NCBI GenBank assembly: GCA_031119205.1
Contig: JAVHYF010000005.1
Span: 7,260 to 71,259 of the forward strand
Source of the DNA: Moraxellaceae bacterium
GTDB taxonomy: Bacteria > Pseudomonadota > Gammaproteobacteria > Burkholderiales > Rhodocyclaceae
Direction of reading: 5' to 3'
Length of the DNA stretch: 64,000 nt
The position numbers and the translations under genes were made by a program. Below are positions 17,121 through 25,537 of this stretch, piece after piece. The notes beneath the pieces were generated by a model. It was not told where the DNA came from. It was given only the letters and a program-made list of their open reading frames with translations, and did not search any database. Position 1 is the first letter of the stretch, and each line of letters opens with the position of its first letter.

Positions 17121-19049
17121 ATGAGTGACTTTGGGGGCATGGAAGACCTGTTGCAGGATTTCCTGATCGAGGCGGGCGACTTGCTGTCCGGTGTGGACAA
17201 CAAGCTGGTCGATCTCGAACGGGCGCCGAATGACAAGGGCTTGCTCAACGACATTTTCCGGGGGTTCCACACCATCAAGGGTGGCGCCGGCTTCCTCAAC
17301 GCGACCGAACTGGTGACCTTGTGTCATCTCACCGAGAATCTGTTCGACAAGCTTCGCAACGGCGAACTGTCGATCACGCCGGAGGCGATGGACGTGATCC
17401 TCGCCGCTACCGGCGCGGTGCGCGACATGTTCGGTTACCTCGAACGTGGCATCCAGCCAGCGCCCGCGGATCACCAGATCATTGCCCAGCTCAAGCTGGC
17501 ACTGGCTGGCGAGCTGAAGGCCGGCGCCGTGCCGGTGGCTGCTCCGGCGCCTGTTGCGGCCAAGCCAGCCGCTGCGCCTGCGCCCCAGGTCGCGCCGGTG
17601 GCAGCCAGCGCAGTCGGTGAAGACGGGATCGACTGGAACGCCTACTACTTTGCCGTGACTGGCGTGCAGCCGGGCGCGGTGGTGTCCGTGGTTCCGGGCG
17701 AACCCGAGGTGCATCTCGAAGACGCCAAGGCGCAGGAAATCATCCAGGCTGCGATCGGCCGCCGCGCGACCGACAAACCCGGCTACAGCGGCCCGACCGG
17801 CCGACGTACCGAAGAGCGCCAGCGCGACAACTCGATCCGCGTCGATACCTCGCGTCTCGACCAGGTGCTGAACCTGTCGGGCGAAATCGGCCTGACCAAG
17901 AACCGCCTGAACGCGCTTCGCAGCGACATCCTGAACGGCAAGAACGATACGGACACGCTGCATGCGCTGGACGTGGCGGTCAGCCAGCTCGACCTGCTGG
18001 TGTCGGATCTGCAGAACGCCGTCATGAAGACGCGCATGCAGCCGATCGGTCGCCTGTTCCAGAAGTACCCGCGCATCGCACGCGACCTGGCCCGTTCGCT
18101 GGGCAAGGACGTGGAGCTGGTGCTCGAAGGCGAAGAGACCGAGATCGACAAGACGATGATCGAGGATCTGTCCGATCCGATCATCCACTTGATCCGCAAT
18201 GCGGTCGATCACGGTGTCGAACTGCCGCACGAGCGCCTTGCTGCCGGCAAACCGGACAAATCCTTCGTGCGCCTGGAAGCGCGCCAGGAAGGCGACCACA
18301 TCCTCATCCTCGTGGCCGAAGACGGCCGCGGCATGAATGCAGAGAAGCTGCGCGCACGCGCCGTGGAGAAGGGCCTCATCTCGGATGAGGAAGCCAACAC
18401 CATGGATGAGCGCCAGAGCTTCAACCTCATCTTCCTGCCGGGTTTCTCCACGGCGGCGCAGGTGTCCGACGTGTCCGGCCGTGGCGTGGGCATGGATGTG
18501 GTGCGTACCAACATCCAGAAGCTCAACGGCACCATCGACATCAAGTCGGAGCTGGGCAAGGGCACGACCTTCATCATCTCGCTGCCGCTGACCCTGGCAA
18601 TCCTGCCGGTGCTGCTGGTGTGCCTGGAAGACCAACCCTTCGCGGTGCCGCTGTCCATGGTCCGCGAGATCCTGCCGATCGTGCCGAACGAGGTGCAGGA
18701 GCTGGGCGGCCGTGCCACCCTGGTGGTACGTGGCGAAGTCCTGCCGATCGTGTCGCTGGCAAGCCTGCTGGGCTGGCCGCAGAACCAGGTGCCCGAGTAC
18801 GGTGTGTTGATGCAGACGGCCGAACAGAGCTTCGTGCTGGCCATCGACAGCTTCGCCGGTCGCGAGGACGCGGTGATCAAGTCGCTGGATGACTTCCGTC
18901 CCAAGGGTGTCGCGGGCGTCACCACGCTGTCGAACGGCCAGATCGTGCTGATTCTGGACATGAAGGAACTGCTCGCAGCCATGGGCGACCAGAAGGTGGC
19001 CACCCGTTCTGCACTGCTGCTCGAGGACCGCGTCGCCCAGGCAGCCTGA
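17121..19049 (+). CDS. cheA: Chemotaxis histidine kinase CheA (second copy)
   Basis: A 642-residue CheA paralogue. P1 carries the phosphorylated His50 in 'GFHTIKGGAGF'. No P2 domain is evident: an Ala/Pro linker (about 130-165) leads to a short conserved-looking block ('DGIDWNAYYFAVTG') and then P3 near residue 237. P4 has 'LIRNAVDHGVELP', 'VAEDGRGM' and 'GRGVGMDVVRTNI'; P5 follows. All catalytic motifs seem intact. It sits after cheY-cheZ, so the second half of the cluster encodes its own kinase, regulator, phosphatase and coupling proteins (CheV). Whether both CheAs share one array is unknown. Confidence 0.95.
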   Translation: MSDFGGMEDLLQDFLIEAGDLLSGVDNKLVDLERAPNDKGLLNDIFRGFHTIKGGAGFLNATELVTLCHLTENLFDKLRNGELSITPEAMDVILAATGAVRDMFGYLERGIQPAPADHQIIAQLKLALAGELKAGAVPVAAPAPVAAKPAAAPAPQVAPVAASAVGEDGIDWNAYYFAVTGVQPGAVVSVVPGEPEVHLEDAKAQEIIQAAIGRRATDKPGYSGPTGRRTEERQRDNSIRVDTSRLDQVLNLSGEIGLTKNRLNALRSDILNGKNDTDTLHALDVAVSQLDLLVSDLQNAVMKTRMQPIGRLFQKYPRIARDLARSLGKDVELVLEGEETEIDKTMIEDLSDPIIHLIRNAVDHGVELPHERLAAGKPDKSFVRLEARQEGDHILILVAEDGRGMNAEKLRARAVEKGLISDEEANTMDERQSFNLIFLPGFSTAAQVSDVSGRGVGMDVVRTNIQKLNGTIDIKSELGKGTTFIISLPLTLAILPVLLVCLEDQPFAVPLSMVREILPIVPNEVQELGGRATLVVRGEVLPIVSLASLLGWPQNQVPEYGVLMQTAEQSFVLAIDSFAGREDAVIKSLDDFRPKGVAGVTTLSNGQIVLILDMKELLAAMGDQKVATRSALLLEDRVAQAA

Positions 19050-19178
19050 ATGCTGCGCTGCACAGGCGTTGCGGCCGATTTGCGACTTACTGCCGCCTAG
19101 AAAGCTATCGTCGGCTTGAATGCCGTCAGTACCCCGGCGTAGGATGGGGTCACTGGCGGCATTTTCATTGGAGCGGCG

Positions 19179-19502
19179 GTGGCCCATCCCTCGCACGAGA
19201 ACTTCGATTTCGACTACTGGAGCGCGCTCGCCAGGCGTGATCCGGCGGCGTTCTTCGCGGAACGTGCGCAGATGATCGAAGCCTTCATCGCCTCGGTGCC
19301 TCCCCAGCACCGCGACAACATGCGCAATCTGCAGCAGCTCATCGACGCCACCCGCCTGGAAGCGGGCACCCCGATGCAGGCAGTGCGCAAGATGATGGGC
19401 ATGCTGGGCGACCAGCTCGGTGCCTTGCAGGGCCAGCTCGTCGAGCTGCGCAAGGAGTCCGACAGACTGGTCGAGGTGGCCGACCGGCTCAATACCCGCT
19501 GA
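19179..19502 (+). CDS. DUF3135-like small protein downstream of cheA
   Basis: A 107-residue protein with a GTG start (TTGGAG just upstream). The N-terminus 'FDFDYWSALARRDPAAFFAER' begins a mostly helical, charged chain ending in a probable coiled coil. I recognise the pattern as that of the DUF3135 family, of unknown function. It follows cheA by 129 bases, in which I see no clear terminator, and precedes cysM by 49. It could belong to either transcript. Function is not inferred. Confidence 0.75.
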   Translation: MAHPSHENFDFDYWSALARRDPAAFFAERAQMIEAFIASVPPQHRDNMRNLQQLIDATRLEAGTPMQAVRKMMGMLGDQLGALQGQLVELRKESDRLVEVADRLNTR

Positions 19503-19551
19503 TGGGCTGAAGTATCATTCGCCGTGTTCAATGCCCATAACAACACGGCTC

Positions 19552-20466
19552 ATGTCCACATCCAGGCAGTTCCCCACACTCGAAGACTACGTCGGCAACA
19601 CGCCCCTGGTGCGCCTGAAGCGTCTGCCCGGCGATGCCATCGCGGCGCGCAACAACGTCATCCTCGCCAAGCTTGAAGGCAACAACCCGGCCGGTTCGGT
19701 GAAGGACCGTCCCGCGCTGTCGATGATCCAGCGCGCCGAGAAGCGCGGCGACATCAAGCCCGGCGACACCCTGATCGAGGCTACCAGTGGCAACACCGGC
19801 ATCGCACTGGCGATGGCCGCTGCCATGGGCGGCTACAAGATGATCCTGGTGATGCCTGAAAACCAGAGCGTCGAGCGTCGCCAGACCATGCGGGCTTTCG
19901 GCGCCGAGCTGGTGCTGACCCCACGTGAGGGCGGCATGGAACTGGCGCGCGATGTGGCCGAGCGCATGCGCAACGAAGGGCAGGGCATCATCCTCGACCA
20001 GTTCGGCAACCCGGACAATCCGCAGGCGCACTACGAGGGCACCGGCCCGGAGCTCTGGCGCCAGACCGATGGCCGCATCACCCACTTCGTCAGCAGCATG
20101 GGCACCACCGGCACCATCATGGGCTGCTCGCGTTACCTCAAGGAAGTGAACCCGGCGATCCGCATCATCGGCTGCCAGCCGGAAGACGGCTCGCAGATTC
20201 CCGGCATCCGCAAATGGCCAGAGGCCTATCTGCCGTCGATCTTCGATCGCAGTCGCGTCGACCAAGTGGAGAACATCAGCCAGGCCGAGGCCGAGGAGAT
20301 CACGCGTCGCCTGGCGCGTGAGGAAGGTATCTTCGCCGGCATCTCGTCCGGCGGCGCGATGGCCGTCGCGCTGCGTATTGCGGCCCAGGTCGAGAATGCG
20401 GTGATCGTCTCCATCGTCTGCGACCGCGGCGACCGCTACCTGTCTACCGGTGTGTTCCCCGCCTGA
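19552..20466 (+). CDS. cysM: Cysteine synthase B (O-acetylserine sulfhydrylase)
   Basis: A 304-residue PLP enzyme making cysteine from O-acetylserine and sulfide or thiosulfate. The PLP lysine lies in 'NNPAGSVKDRPALSM' and the phosphate loop in 'EATSGNTGIALAMAA'. The length equals the E. coli CysM (303), which favours the ATG at 19552 over earlier in-frame starts at 19531 or 19420. 'MSTTG'-type motif 'SSMGTTGTIMG' is as in CysM. cysE, which supplies O-acetylserine, is 2.5 kb away. Its stop overlaps the next start (TGATG). Confidence 0.94.
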   Translation: MSTSRQFPTLEDYVGNTPLVRLKRLPGDAIAARNNVILAKLEGNNPAGSVKDRPALSMIQRAEKRGDIKPGDTLIEATSGNTGIALAMAAAMGGYKMILVMPENQSVERRQTMRAFGAELVLTPREGGMELARDVAERMRNEGQGIILDQFGNPDNPQAHYEGTGPELWRQTDGRITHFVSSMGTTGTIMGCSRYLKEVNPAIRIIGCQPEDGSQIPGIRKWPEAYLPSIFDRSRVDQVENISQAEAEEITRRLAREEGIFAGISSGGAMAVALRIAAQVENAVIVSIVCDRGDRYLSTGVFPA

Positions 20467-21254
20467 TGGCTGCGACGCTCGTCTTCGACATCGAATCGAT
20501 TCCGGACGTCGCTGGCATCCGCAAGCTGGAGAACCTGCCCGACGACCTCGCCGACAGCGAGGTGGCGGAGTGGATGTTCCAGAAGCGTCGCGCCGCAACC
20601 GGATCAGACTTCCTGCCGCATTTCCTGCAGCGCATCGTCACCATCAGCTGCGCCCTGCGCGACGGCAACAGCTTCCGTGTGTTCTCGCTGTCGGAGCCGG
20701 ATACTGACGAAGCAGGCATCATCCAGCGCTTCTTCGACGGCATCGAGAAATACACGCCGCAGGTGGTGTCCTGGAACGGCGGAGGCTTCGACCTGCCGGT
20801 GCTTCACTACCGCGGTCTGCAACACGGCATCGTCGCACCGCGTTACTGGGACATGGGCGACGGCGACTATGCCGACAGCCGCGAATTCAAGTGGAACAAC
20901 TACATCAGTCGCTACCACACGCGCCATCTGGACCTGATGGATCTGCTGGCGATGTACCAACCGCGCGCCAGTGCTCCGCTGGATGACCTTGCCAAGCTGT
21001 GTGGTTTCCCCGGCAAGCTGGGCATGGACGGCAGCGCGGTGTGGGGGGCTTACCAGGACGGCAAGATCGCCGAGATCCGCAACTACTGCGAGACGGACGT
21101 TGTGAACACCTATCTCGTTTTCCTGCGTTTCCAGCTGATGCGTGGTGCGCTGGATGGGGATGCCTACGCCCGTGAGGCCGAGCTGGTGCGCGATACCTTG
21201 TCTCGCAGCGAGGCCGGGCACTGGAAGGAATTCCTGGCCGCCTGGAAGTCCTGA
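20466..21254 (+). CDS. Predicted 3'-5' exonuclease related to the PolB exonuclease domain
   Basis: A 262-residue protein with DEDD-type exonuclease motifs: 'VFDIESIPD' (Exo I), 'VVSWNGGGFDLPVL' (Exo II) and 'YCETDVVNTYLVFLRF' (Exo III). It matches the stand-alone PolB-exonuclease-like family (PF10108 in my recollection). The biological role is not established; nucleic acid proofreading or RNA trimming are possibilities. It is translationally coupled to cysM by a one-base overlap and followed by a terminator. Confidence 0.88.
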   Translation: MAATLVFDIESIPDVAGIRKLENLPDDLADSEVAEWMFQKRRAATGSDFLPHFLQRIVTISCALRDGNSFRVFSLSEPDTDEAGIIQRFFDGIEKYTPQVVSWNGGGFDLPVLHYRGLQHGIVAPRYWDMGDGDYADSREFKWNNYISRYHTRHLDLMDLLAMYQPRASAPLDDLAKLCGFPGKLGMDGSAVWGAYQDGKIAEIRNYCETDVVNTYLVFLRFQLMRGALDGDAYAREAELVRDTLSRSEAGHWKEFLAAWKS

Positions 21255-21276
21255 ACCTTGCAGGTGACGACATGAA

Positions 21277-21303
21277 AAAGGCAGCCCGAGGGCTGCCTTT
21301 CTT
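21277..21303. terminator. Bidirectional rho-independent terminator
   Basis: 'aaaggcagccc' pairs with 'ggctgccttt' around a short loop, with A- and T-rich flanks on both sides. It separates the convergent exonuclease gene (plus) and suhB (minus). Confidence 0.85.
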
Positions 21304-21320
21304 ATCTTGCGTTCTGCGGC

Positions 21321-22118
21321 TCAGGCCGGCAGGTCGATACCCTTGTGCGCCTGCACGATCTGCAGCAACGGCGCAAAGATCTTCGGCGAGCCGGCAACCA
21401 GGTTGCCGGTCTTCAGATAGTCGGCTTCGCCACCGAAGTCGCTGACCAGGCCACCGGCTTCGCTGACCAGCAGCGCGCCAGCTGCCATGTCCCACGGCGA
21501 CAGGCCGATCTCGAAGAAGCCGTCGAAGCGACCGCAGGCGACGTACGCCAGGTCCAGCGAGGCAGCACCCGGGCGGCGCAGGCCGGCGGTCTTCTCGGTC
21601 AGCTCGCGGAACATGCCGAGGTAGGCGTCGACGTGCTGCAGCTGCTTGAAGGGGAAGCCGGTGCCGAGCAGGGCCTCGTTCATGCGCGCGCGCTTGGAGA
21701 CACGGATGCGGCGGTCATTCAGGAAAGCGCCGCGGCCGCGGGTGGCGGTGAACAGCTCGTTGCGGCTGGTGTCGTAGATGACGGCCTGTTGCAGCACGCC
21801 TTTCTGGGCCAGCGCGATCGACACCGCGTACTGCGGCATGCCGTGGATGAAGTTGGTCGTGCCATCGAGCGGATCGATGATCCACTGGAACTCGCTCTGG
21901 CCGTCTTCGCCCGATTCCTCCGCGAGGATCGCGTGGTCGGGGTAAGCTTCACGGATGACCTCGATGATCGCCTCTTCTGCTGCGCGGTCGACCTCGGTCA
22001 CGAAGTCGTTCTGCGTTTTCGCGCGTACTTCAAGCAGGTCAAGATCCAGCGCGGCGCGGTTGATGATCGTGCCCGCGCGGCGTGCGGCCTTGACGGCGAT
22101 GTTGAGCGTGGGATGCAT
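21321..22118 (-). CDS. suhB: Inositol-1-monophosphatase SuhB
   Basis: A 265-residue inositol monophosphatase-family protein. Metal-binding motifs: 'EESGE' and '[15 protein letters not shown]', plus '[12 protein letters not shown]'. In E. coli SuhB also acts with the rRNA transcription antitermination complex. I chose the Met in '[16 protein letters not shown]', which matches the E. coli N-terminus; the track start at 22187 lies upstream of the -10 box on this strand and is untenable. It is divergent from trmJ, a pairing common in proteobacteria. Confidence 0.95.
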   Translation of the reverse strand: MHPTLNIAVKAARRAGTIINRAALDLDLLEVRAKTQNDFVTEVDRAAEEAIIEVIREAYPDHAILAEESGEDGQSEFQWIIDPLDGTTNFIHGMPQYAVSIALAQKGVLQQAVIYDTSRNELFTATRGRGAFLNDRRIRVSKRARMNEALLGTGFPFKQLQHVDAYLGMFRELTEKTAGLRRPGAASLDLAYVACGRFDGFFEIGLSPWDMAAGALLVSEAGGLVSDFGGEADYLKTGNLVAGSPKIFAPLLQIVQAHKGIDLPA

Positions 22119-22178
22119 GGATGCGAATCTCGTCGTGAGCGCCACGGACATCATTGTTCCGGACGCGTAAAACTCTCG

Positions 22179-22184
22179 ATTATA
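22179..22184 (-). promoter_or_regulatory. Perfect -10 box (TATAAT) for suhB
   Basis: Read on the minus strand the sequence is 'ttgTATAATcgag'. No convincing -35 hexamer is seen at 16-18 bases. Transcription would begin near 22172, giving a leader of about 54 bases before the suhB ATG. Confidence 0.5.
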
Positions 22185-22230
22185 CAACGTGGATCATCAA
22201 ACTCCCGAGGCGCCGTCGTCTGCGAGCGCC

Positions 22231-22956
22231 ATGCTGTCCCGCGTGCGCGTCGTGCTGACACGGCCCAGCCATCCCGGCAATATCGGTTCCGCTGCGCGCG
22301 CCATGAAGACGATGGGGCTGACGCGGCTCTATCTCGTGCAGCCGCGGGCATTTCCTCACCCGGAAGCCGAAACACTCGCTTCAGGCGCTACCGACGTACT
22401 TGCGGCAGCGACCGTCTGCGAATCGCTGTCAGACGCCCTGGCCGGCGTGACGATTGCTGCGGCCACGACTTCGCGCCGTCGCGAACTGGCCCTGCCGATG
22501 CAATGGTCGCGGGATGCTGCACGCACCCTTGCCTCGGCAGCGCAGCAGGGCGAGGTAGCGCTGGTCTTCGGTAACGAGACCTACGGCCTGTCCAACGAAG
22601 AACTGGCGCAATGCCAGTTGCCGGTGATGATCCCGGCCAATCCCGAATACGCCTCCCTGAATCTGGCCGCCGCCGTGCAGTTGCTGAGCTACGAATTGCG
22701 CATGGCCATCGTCGATACAGGCGAGGCGCCTTACATCGAAGGCGAGCTGGCGACCGTGGATGAAGTGGAGCAGATGTTCGGCCACTTCGAGCGCGCGATG
22801 ACCACCAGCGGTTTCTTCAATCCCGACAACCCGAAGCGCCTGCTACCGCGGCTGCGCCGCATGTTCGGCCGTATCCGGCTGGAGAAGGACGAGGTCAATA
22901 TCCTTCGCGGCATGCTGGGGGCATTCGAGGCGCCCTGGCGCAAGCCCAAAAGTTGA
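22231..22956 (+). CDS. trmJ: tRNA (cytidine/uridine-2'-O-)-methyltransferase TrmJ
   Basis: A SPOUT-family enzyme that 2'-O-methylates position 32 of tRNAs. Motifs: 'VVLTRPSHPGNIGSAARAMK', 'VFGNETYGLSNEEL' and 'YASLNLAAAVQLLSYEL', the knotted SAM-binding region. The start is uncertain. The ATG at 22231 gives 241 residues and begins 'MLSRVRVVL', aligning with E. coli TrmJ. The track uses a GTG at 22189 that adds 14 residues but overlaps the divergent promoter and lacks a ribosome-binding site. Family assignment is firm. Confidence 0.92.
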   Translation: MLSRVRVVLTRPSHPGNIGSAARAMKTMGLTRLYLVQPRAFPHPEAETLASGATDVLAAATVCESLSDALAGVTIAAATTSRRRELALPMQWSRDAARTLASAAQQGEVALVFGNETYGLSNEELAQCQLPVMIPANPEYASLNLAAAVQLLSYELRMAIVDTGEAPYIEGELATVDEVEQMFGHFERAMTTSGFFNPDNPKRLLPRLRRMFGRIRLEKDEVNILRGMLGAFEAPWRKPKS

Positions 22957-22981
22957 TCGTTTTAGTCGGATAATCTAGAAT
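22953..22981 (+). promoter_or_regulatory. Sigma-70 promoter of cysE
   Basis: TTGATC, a 17-base spacer and TAGAAT (5 of 6 to TATAAT). The -35 overlaps the trmJ stop codon and the -10 ends 29 bases before the cysE ATG. Confidence 0.55.
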
Positions 22982-23010
22982 CCGACGCTTTCCTCATAAG
23001 AAACAACATC

Positions 23011-23748
23011 ATGTTCGCCCATCTCCGCGAAGACGTCGCCAGCGTTCTGCAACGCGACCCGGCCGCAAGGTCGAAGCTGGAGGTGGTGACCTGTTACCCG
23101 GGTATCCATGCCCTGTTGTTTCATCGCCTGGCTCACGCGCTGTGGCTGCGTCAATGGCGCTGGCTGGCCCGCTTCGTTTCGCAGTTTTCGCGCTGGCTCA
23201 CCGGTATCGAGATCCATCCCGGCGCCGTCATTGGTCGGCGGGTGTTCATTGACCATGGCTACGGCGTGGTCATAGGCGAAACGGCCGAGATCGGGGACGA
23301 CTGCACGATCTACCAGGGCGTGACACTTGGTGGTACTTCCCTGTACCGCGGCCAGAAGCGCCATCCGACGCTGGAGAGCGGTGTCGTGGTCGGGGCCGGC
23401 GCGAAGGTGCTGGGCGGTTTCACGGTCGGCGCCGGCTCCAAGATCGGCTCCAATGCGGTGGTGGTCAAACCTGTTCCTCCCGGCGCGACAGCGGTCGGGA
23501 ATCCGGCCAGGATCATCGAGGCTGGCAGTAGCGGGCAGGAGTCCCCGTTCTCTGCCTACGGCGTGACCCGCAACATGGATGATCCGCTCTCCAAAGCCCT
23601 GCATGCCTTGCTTGACCATGCCACCGAGCAGGACCGGCGTATTGATGCGCTGGCTGCACGCTTGAAGGCAGCAGGTCTGTGTGCAGAAGGCGAAATCGAT
23701 AGCCAGCAGCAGTTCGACCACGATTACCTGAGCAAGATAGTCGATTGA
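23011..23748 (+). CDS. cysE: Serine O-acetyltransferase
   Basis: A 245-residue hexapeptide-repeat acetyltransferase that makes O-acetylserine from serine and acetyl-CoA for cysteine synthesis. The left-handed beta-helix motifs run from '[19 protein letters not shown]' to '[14 protein letters not shown]', with the catalytic His in '[14 protein letters not shown]'. The N-terminal region is short, as in the EpsC/CysE type of non-enteric bacteria. After the catalytic part there is a ~60-residue tail. It immediately precedes the IscR-regulated promoter, placing cysteine supply beside Fe-S assembly, which uses cysteine as sulfur donor. Confidence 0.94.
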   Translation: MFAHLREDVASVLQRDPAARSKLEVVTCYPGIHALLFHRLAHALWLRQWRWLARFVSQFSRWLTGIEIHPGAVIGRRVFIDHGYGVVIGETAEIGDDCTIYQGVTLGGTSLYRGQKRHPTLESGVVVGAGAKVLGGFTVGAGSKIGSNAVVVKPVPPGATAVGNPARIIEAGSSGQESPFSAYGVTRNMDDPLSKALHALLDHATEQDRRIDALAARLKAAGLCAEGEIDSQQQFDHDYLSKIVD

Positions 23749-23773
23749 AATCTTGACTGAAACTGTCGGGTAT
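23749..23773 (+). promoter_or_regulatory. IscR type 1 operator-like site A
   Basis: The 25-mer contains 'GACTGAAACTGTCGGGTAT'. By my hand count it agrees with the E. coli type 1 consensus ATASYYGACTRWWWYAGTCRRSTAT at 22 of 25 positions. It begins at the cysE stop and overlaps a TTGACT hexamer that could be a -35, so [2Fe-2S]-IscR bound here would repress the isc operon. Confidence 0.7.
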
Positions 23774-23776
23774 TTT

Positions 23777-23801
23777 AATCTTGACTAAATTCATCGGGAA
23801 T
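23777..23801 (+). promoter_or_regulatory. IscR type 1 operator-like site B
   Basis: A second 25-mer containing 'GACTAAATTCATCGGGAAT' agrees with the type 1 consensus at about 20 of 25 positions. Site starts are 28 bases apart, so both would lie on nearly the same DNA face. Paired sites in front of iscR are also known in E. coli. Confidence 0.6.
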
Positions 23802-23839
23802 TAACCGGACTTCCTCGCCAGCTCTCTGAGGCCCACGCC

Positions 23840-24343
23840 ATGCGGCTTACCACCAAAGGACGCTTCGCTGTCACCGCCATGATCGATCTTGCCCTGCGGC
23901 AAGGCGAGGGGCCCGTGACGCTGGCAGGCATCAGCGAACGGCAGAGCATTTCGCTGTCCTATCTCGAACAGTTATTCGGCAAGCTGCGCCGCCACGAACT
24001 GGTGGCGAGCGTGCGCGGCCCGGGCGGCGGTTACACGCTGGCGCGTGACATGTCCGGCATCTCGGTGGCCGACATCATCATCGCGGTGGATGAGCCACTC
24101 GACGCCACCCAATGCGGTGGACGCGAGAACTGCCACGACGATGGCCGCTGCATGACCCATGAGCTGTGGAGCAACCTCAACCGCACGATGTACGCCTACC
24201 TGGAATCGGTCACGCTGGCGGCGCTGGTTGACCAGCAGCGCAAGCGGAAGAGCGCGGCAGCGCCCGGTTCGGAATGTGTTGCGGTGCTGCACGACGAACG
24301 CATGCGTGCGGCGCTGGGCTCTGCGTCGATGCTTGCCGACTGA
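23840..24343 (+). CDS. iscR: Fe-S cluster-sensing transcriptional regulator IscR
   Basis: A 167-residue Rrf2-family regulator. The winged helix is at the N-terminus ('[18 protein letters not shown]', '[10 protein letters not shown]'). The cluster ligands C92, C98, C104 and His107 sit exactly at the E. coli IscR positions. Holo-IscR represses isc when clusters are plentiful; apo-IscR acts at other sites. It is first gene of the operon, 39 bases after operator B. Confidence 0.96.
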   Translation: MRLTTKGRFAVTAMIDLALRQGEGPVTLAGISERQSISLSYLEQLFGKLRRHELVASVRGPGGGYTLARDMSGISVADIIIAVDEPLDATQCGGRENCHDDGRCMTHELWSNLNRTMYAYLESVTLAALVDQQRKRKSAAAPGSECVAVLHDERMRAALGSASMLAD

Positions 24344-24356
24344 AACAGGACCCATC

Positions 24357-25508
24357 ATGTTCGCGCCGGTATACCTCGATCACAACGCCACCACGCCGCT
24401 TGATGAGCGCGTGTTCGCGGTGATGGAGCCGTTCTTGCGCGATCGTTTCGGCAACGCGTCCAGTCGCCATGAGTATGGCCGACATGCTCGCGCAGCAATC
24501 GATACCGCGCGTGCGCAGGTGGCCGATGCCGTTGGCGCGCATCCCAGCGAAGTCGTATTCACCAGCGGTGGTTCGGAAGCGAACAACCTGTTCGTGAAGG
24601 GCGCTGCGGGAAGCCAGCGTGGTGGCGTGATCGCCATCGGCGCGAGCGAACATCCCTGCGTGCGTGAGCCGGCCCGTCAGTTGGTGGGGCAGGGCTGGCG
24701 CATGCTTGAACTGCCGGTCATGGCCACTGGCCACCTTAATACGACTGCTTCGGCTGCGCTGATTGCCCAGCACCGCCCGCGTCTGGTGTCGGCGATGCTG
24801 GCCAACAACGAAACCGGTGCCTTGTCGAACGTGATGGCGCTGGTGGAGCCGATGCGTCAGGCCGGCGGCTGGTTGCATACGGATGCTGTGCAGGCCCTGG
24901 GCAAGATCACCCTCGATTTCCGCGCTCTGGGCGTGCAGGCCATGACGCTGTCCTCGCACAAGATCGGCGGCCCGATCGGCGCTGGCGCGCTGGTGGTGGC
25001 GAAGCGGGTCGATATCGCTGCGCAGATCGCCGGTGGTGGTCACGAGCGTGGCCTGCGATCCGGTACGGAAAACGTCGCCGCGATTGCGGGGTTCGGCCGT
25101 GCTTGCGAGCTGGCCTCCCAGGAACTGGAGGCGCGTGCAACCCGAATGCAGGCAGCACGTGACCGCCTTGAAGAGCGACTGCTTGGCCTTGGTGCGCGCC
25201 CCTTCGGTGGCGTGGAGCCGCGCCTGCCGAATACGAGCTACTTCGGCTTCGACAACATCGATGGCGAAACCCTTGTGGCGAAGATGGATCGCGCCGGTTT
25301 TGCGATCGCCAGTGGTGCCGCGTGTTCCAGCGCGAACCCCGAACCTTCGCGCACCTTGCTTGCCATGGGCGTGGAGCCGGATGTGGCGCGCACGGCAGTG
25401 CGCGTCAGCATGGGGCCGCACACCTCGCTCGAAGATGTCGACCGATTCGCCGAGACTATCGGCGCGATGCTGATTGAGTTGAAACGCATGGCTGCAGTGG
25501 CAGTCTGA
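24357..25508 (+). CDS. Cysteine desulfurase (NifS/IscS family, first of two)
   Basis: A 383-residue PLP enzyme that removes sulfur from cysteine. The PLP lysine is in 'LSSHKIGGPIGAG' and the persulfide cysteine in 'ASGAACSSANPEPS'. It is a group I-type protein but clearly diverged from the canonical IscS encoded next (for example 'HNATTP' against 'YSATTP'), and it lacks the conserved C-terminal IscU-docking tail seen there. The track start at 24159 lies inside iscR; the ATG at 24357 follows 13 bases after iscR. It may supply another acceptor or be a backup; I leave the symbol blank. Confidence 0.9.
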   Translation: MFAPVYLDHNATTPLDERVFAVMEPFLRDRFGNASSRHEYGRHARAAIDTARAQVADAVGAHPSEVVFTSGGSEANNLFVKGAAGSQRGGVIAIGASEHPCVREPARQLVGQGWRMLELPVMATGHLNTTASAALIAQHRPRLVSAMLANNETGALSNVMALVEPMRQAGGWLHTDAVQALGKITLDFRALGVQAMTLSSHKIGGPIGAGALVVAKRVDIAAQIAGGGHERGLRSGTENVAAIAGFGRACELASQELEARATRMQAARDRLEERLLGLGARPFGGVEPRLPNTSYFGFDNIDGETLVAKMDRAGFAIASGAACSSANPEPSRTLLAMGVEPDVARTAVRVSMGPHTSLEDVDRFAETIGAMLIELKRMAAVAV

Positions 25509-25537
25509 CCAGATAAGTACAACAGGGAGTGGTAGTG

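Noticed and set aside
19081-19120. Possible FliA promoter before the DUF3135-like gene
   Set aside because: GAAAGCTA and GCCGTCA-like boxes are present but the spacing is wrong and the -10 half is poor.
16029-19310. 1093-residue antisense ORF
   Set aside because: It lies opposite cheZ and the second cheA, both with intact catalytic motifs. The composition (His/Arg/Gln-rich) is that of a GC-rich shadow frame.
21345-22574. 409-residue plus-strand ORF across suhB and trmJ
   Set aside because: It runs through the antisense of suhB and into trmJ out of frame; no family motif.
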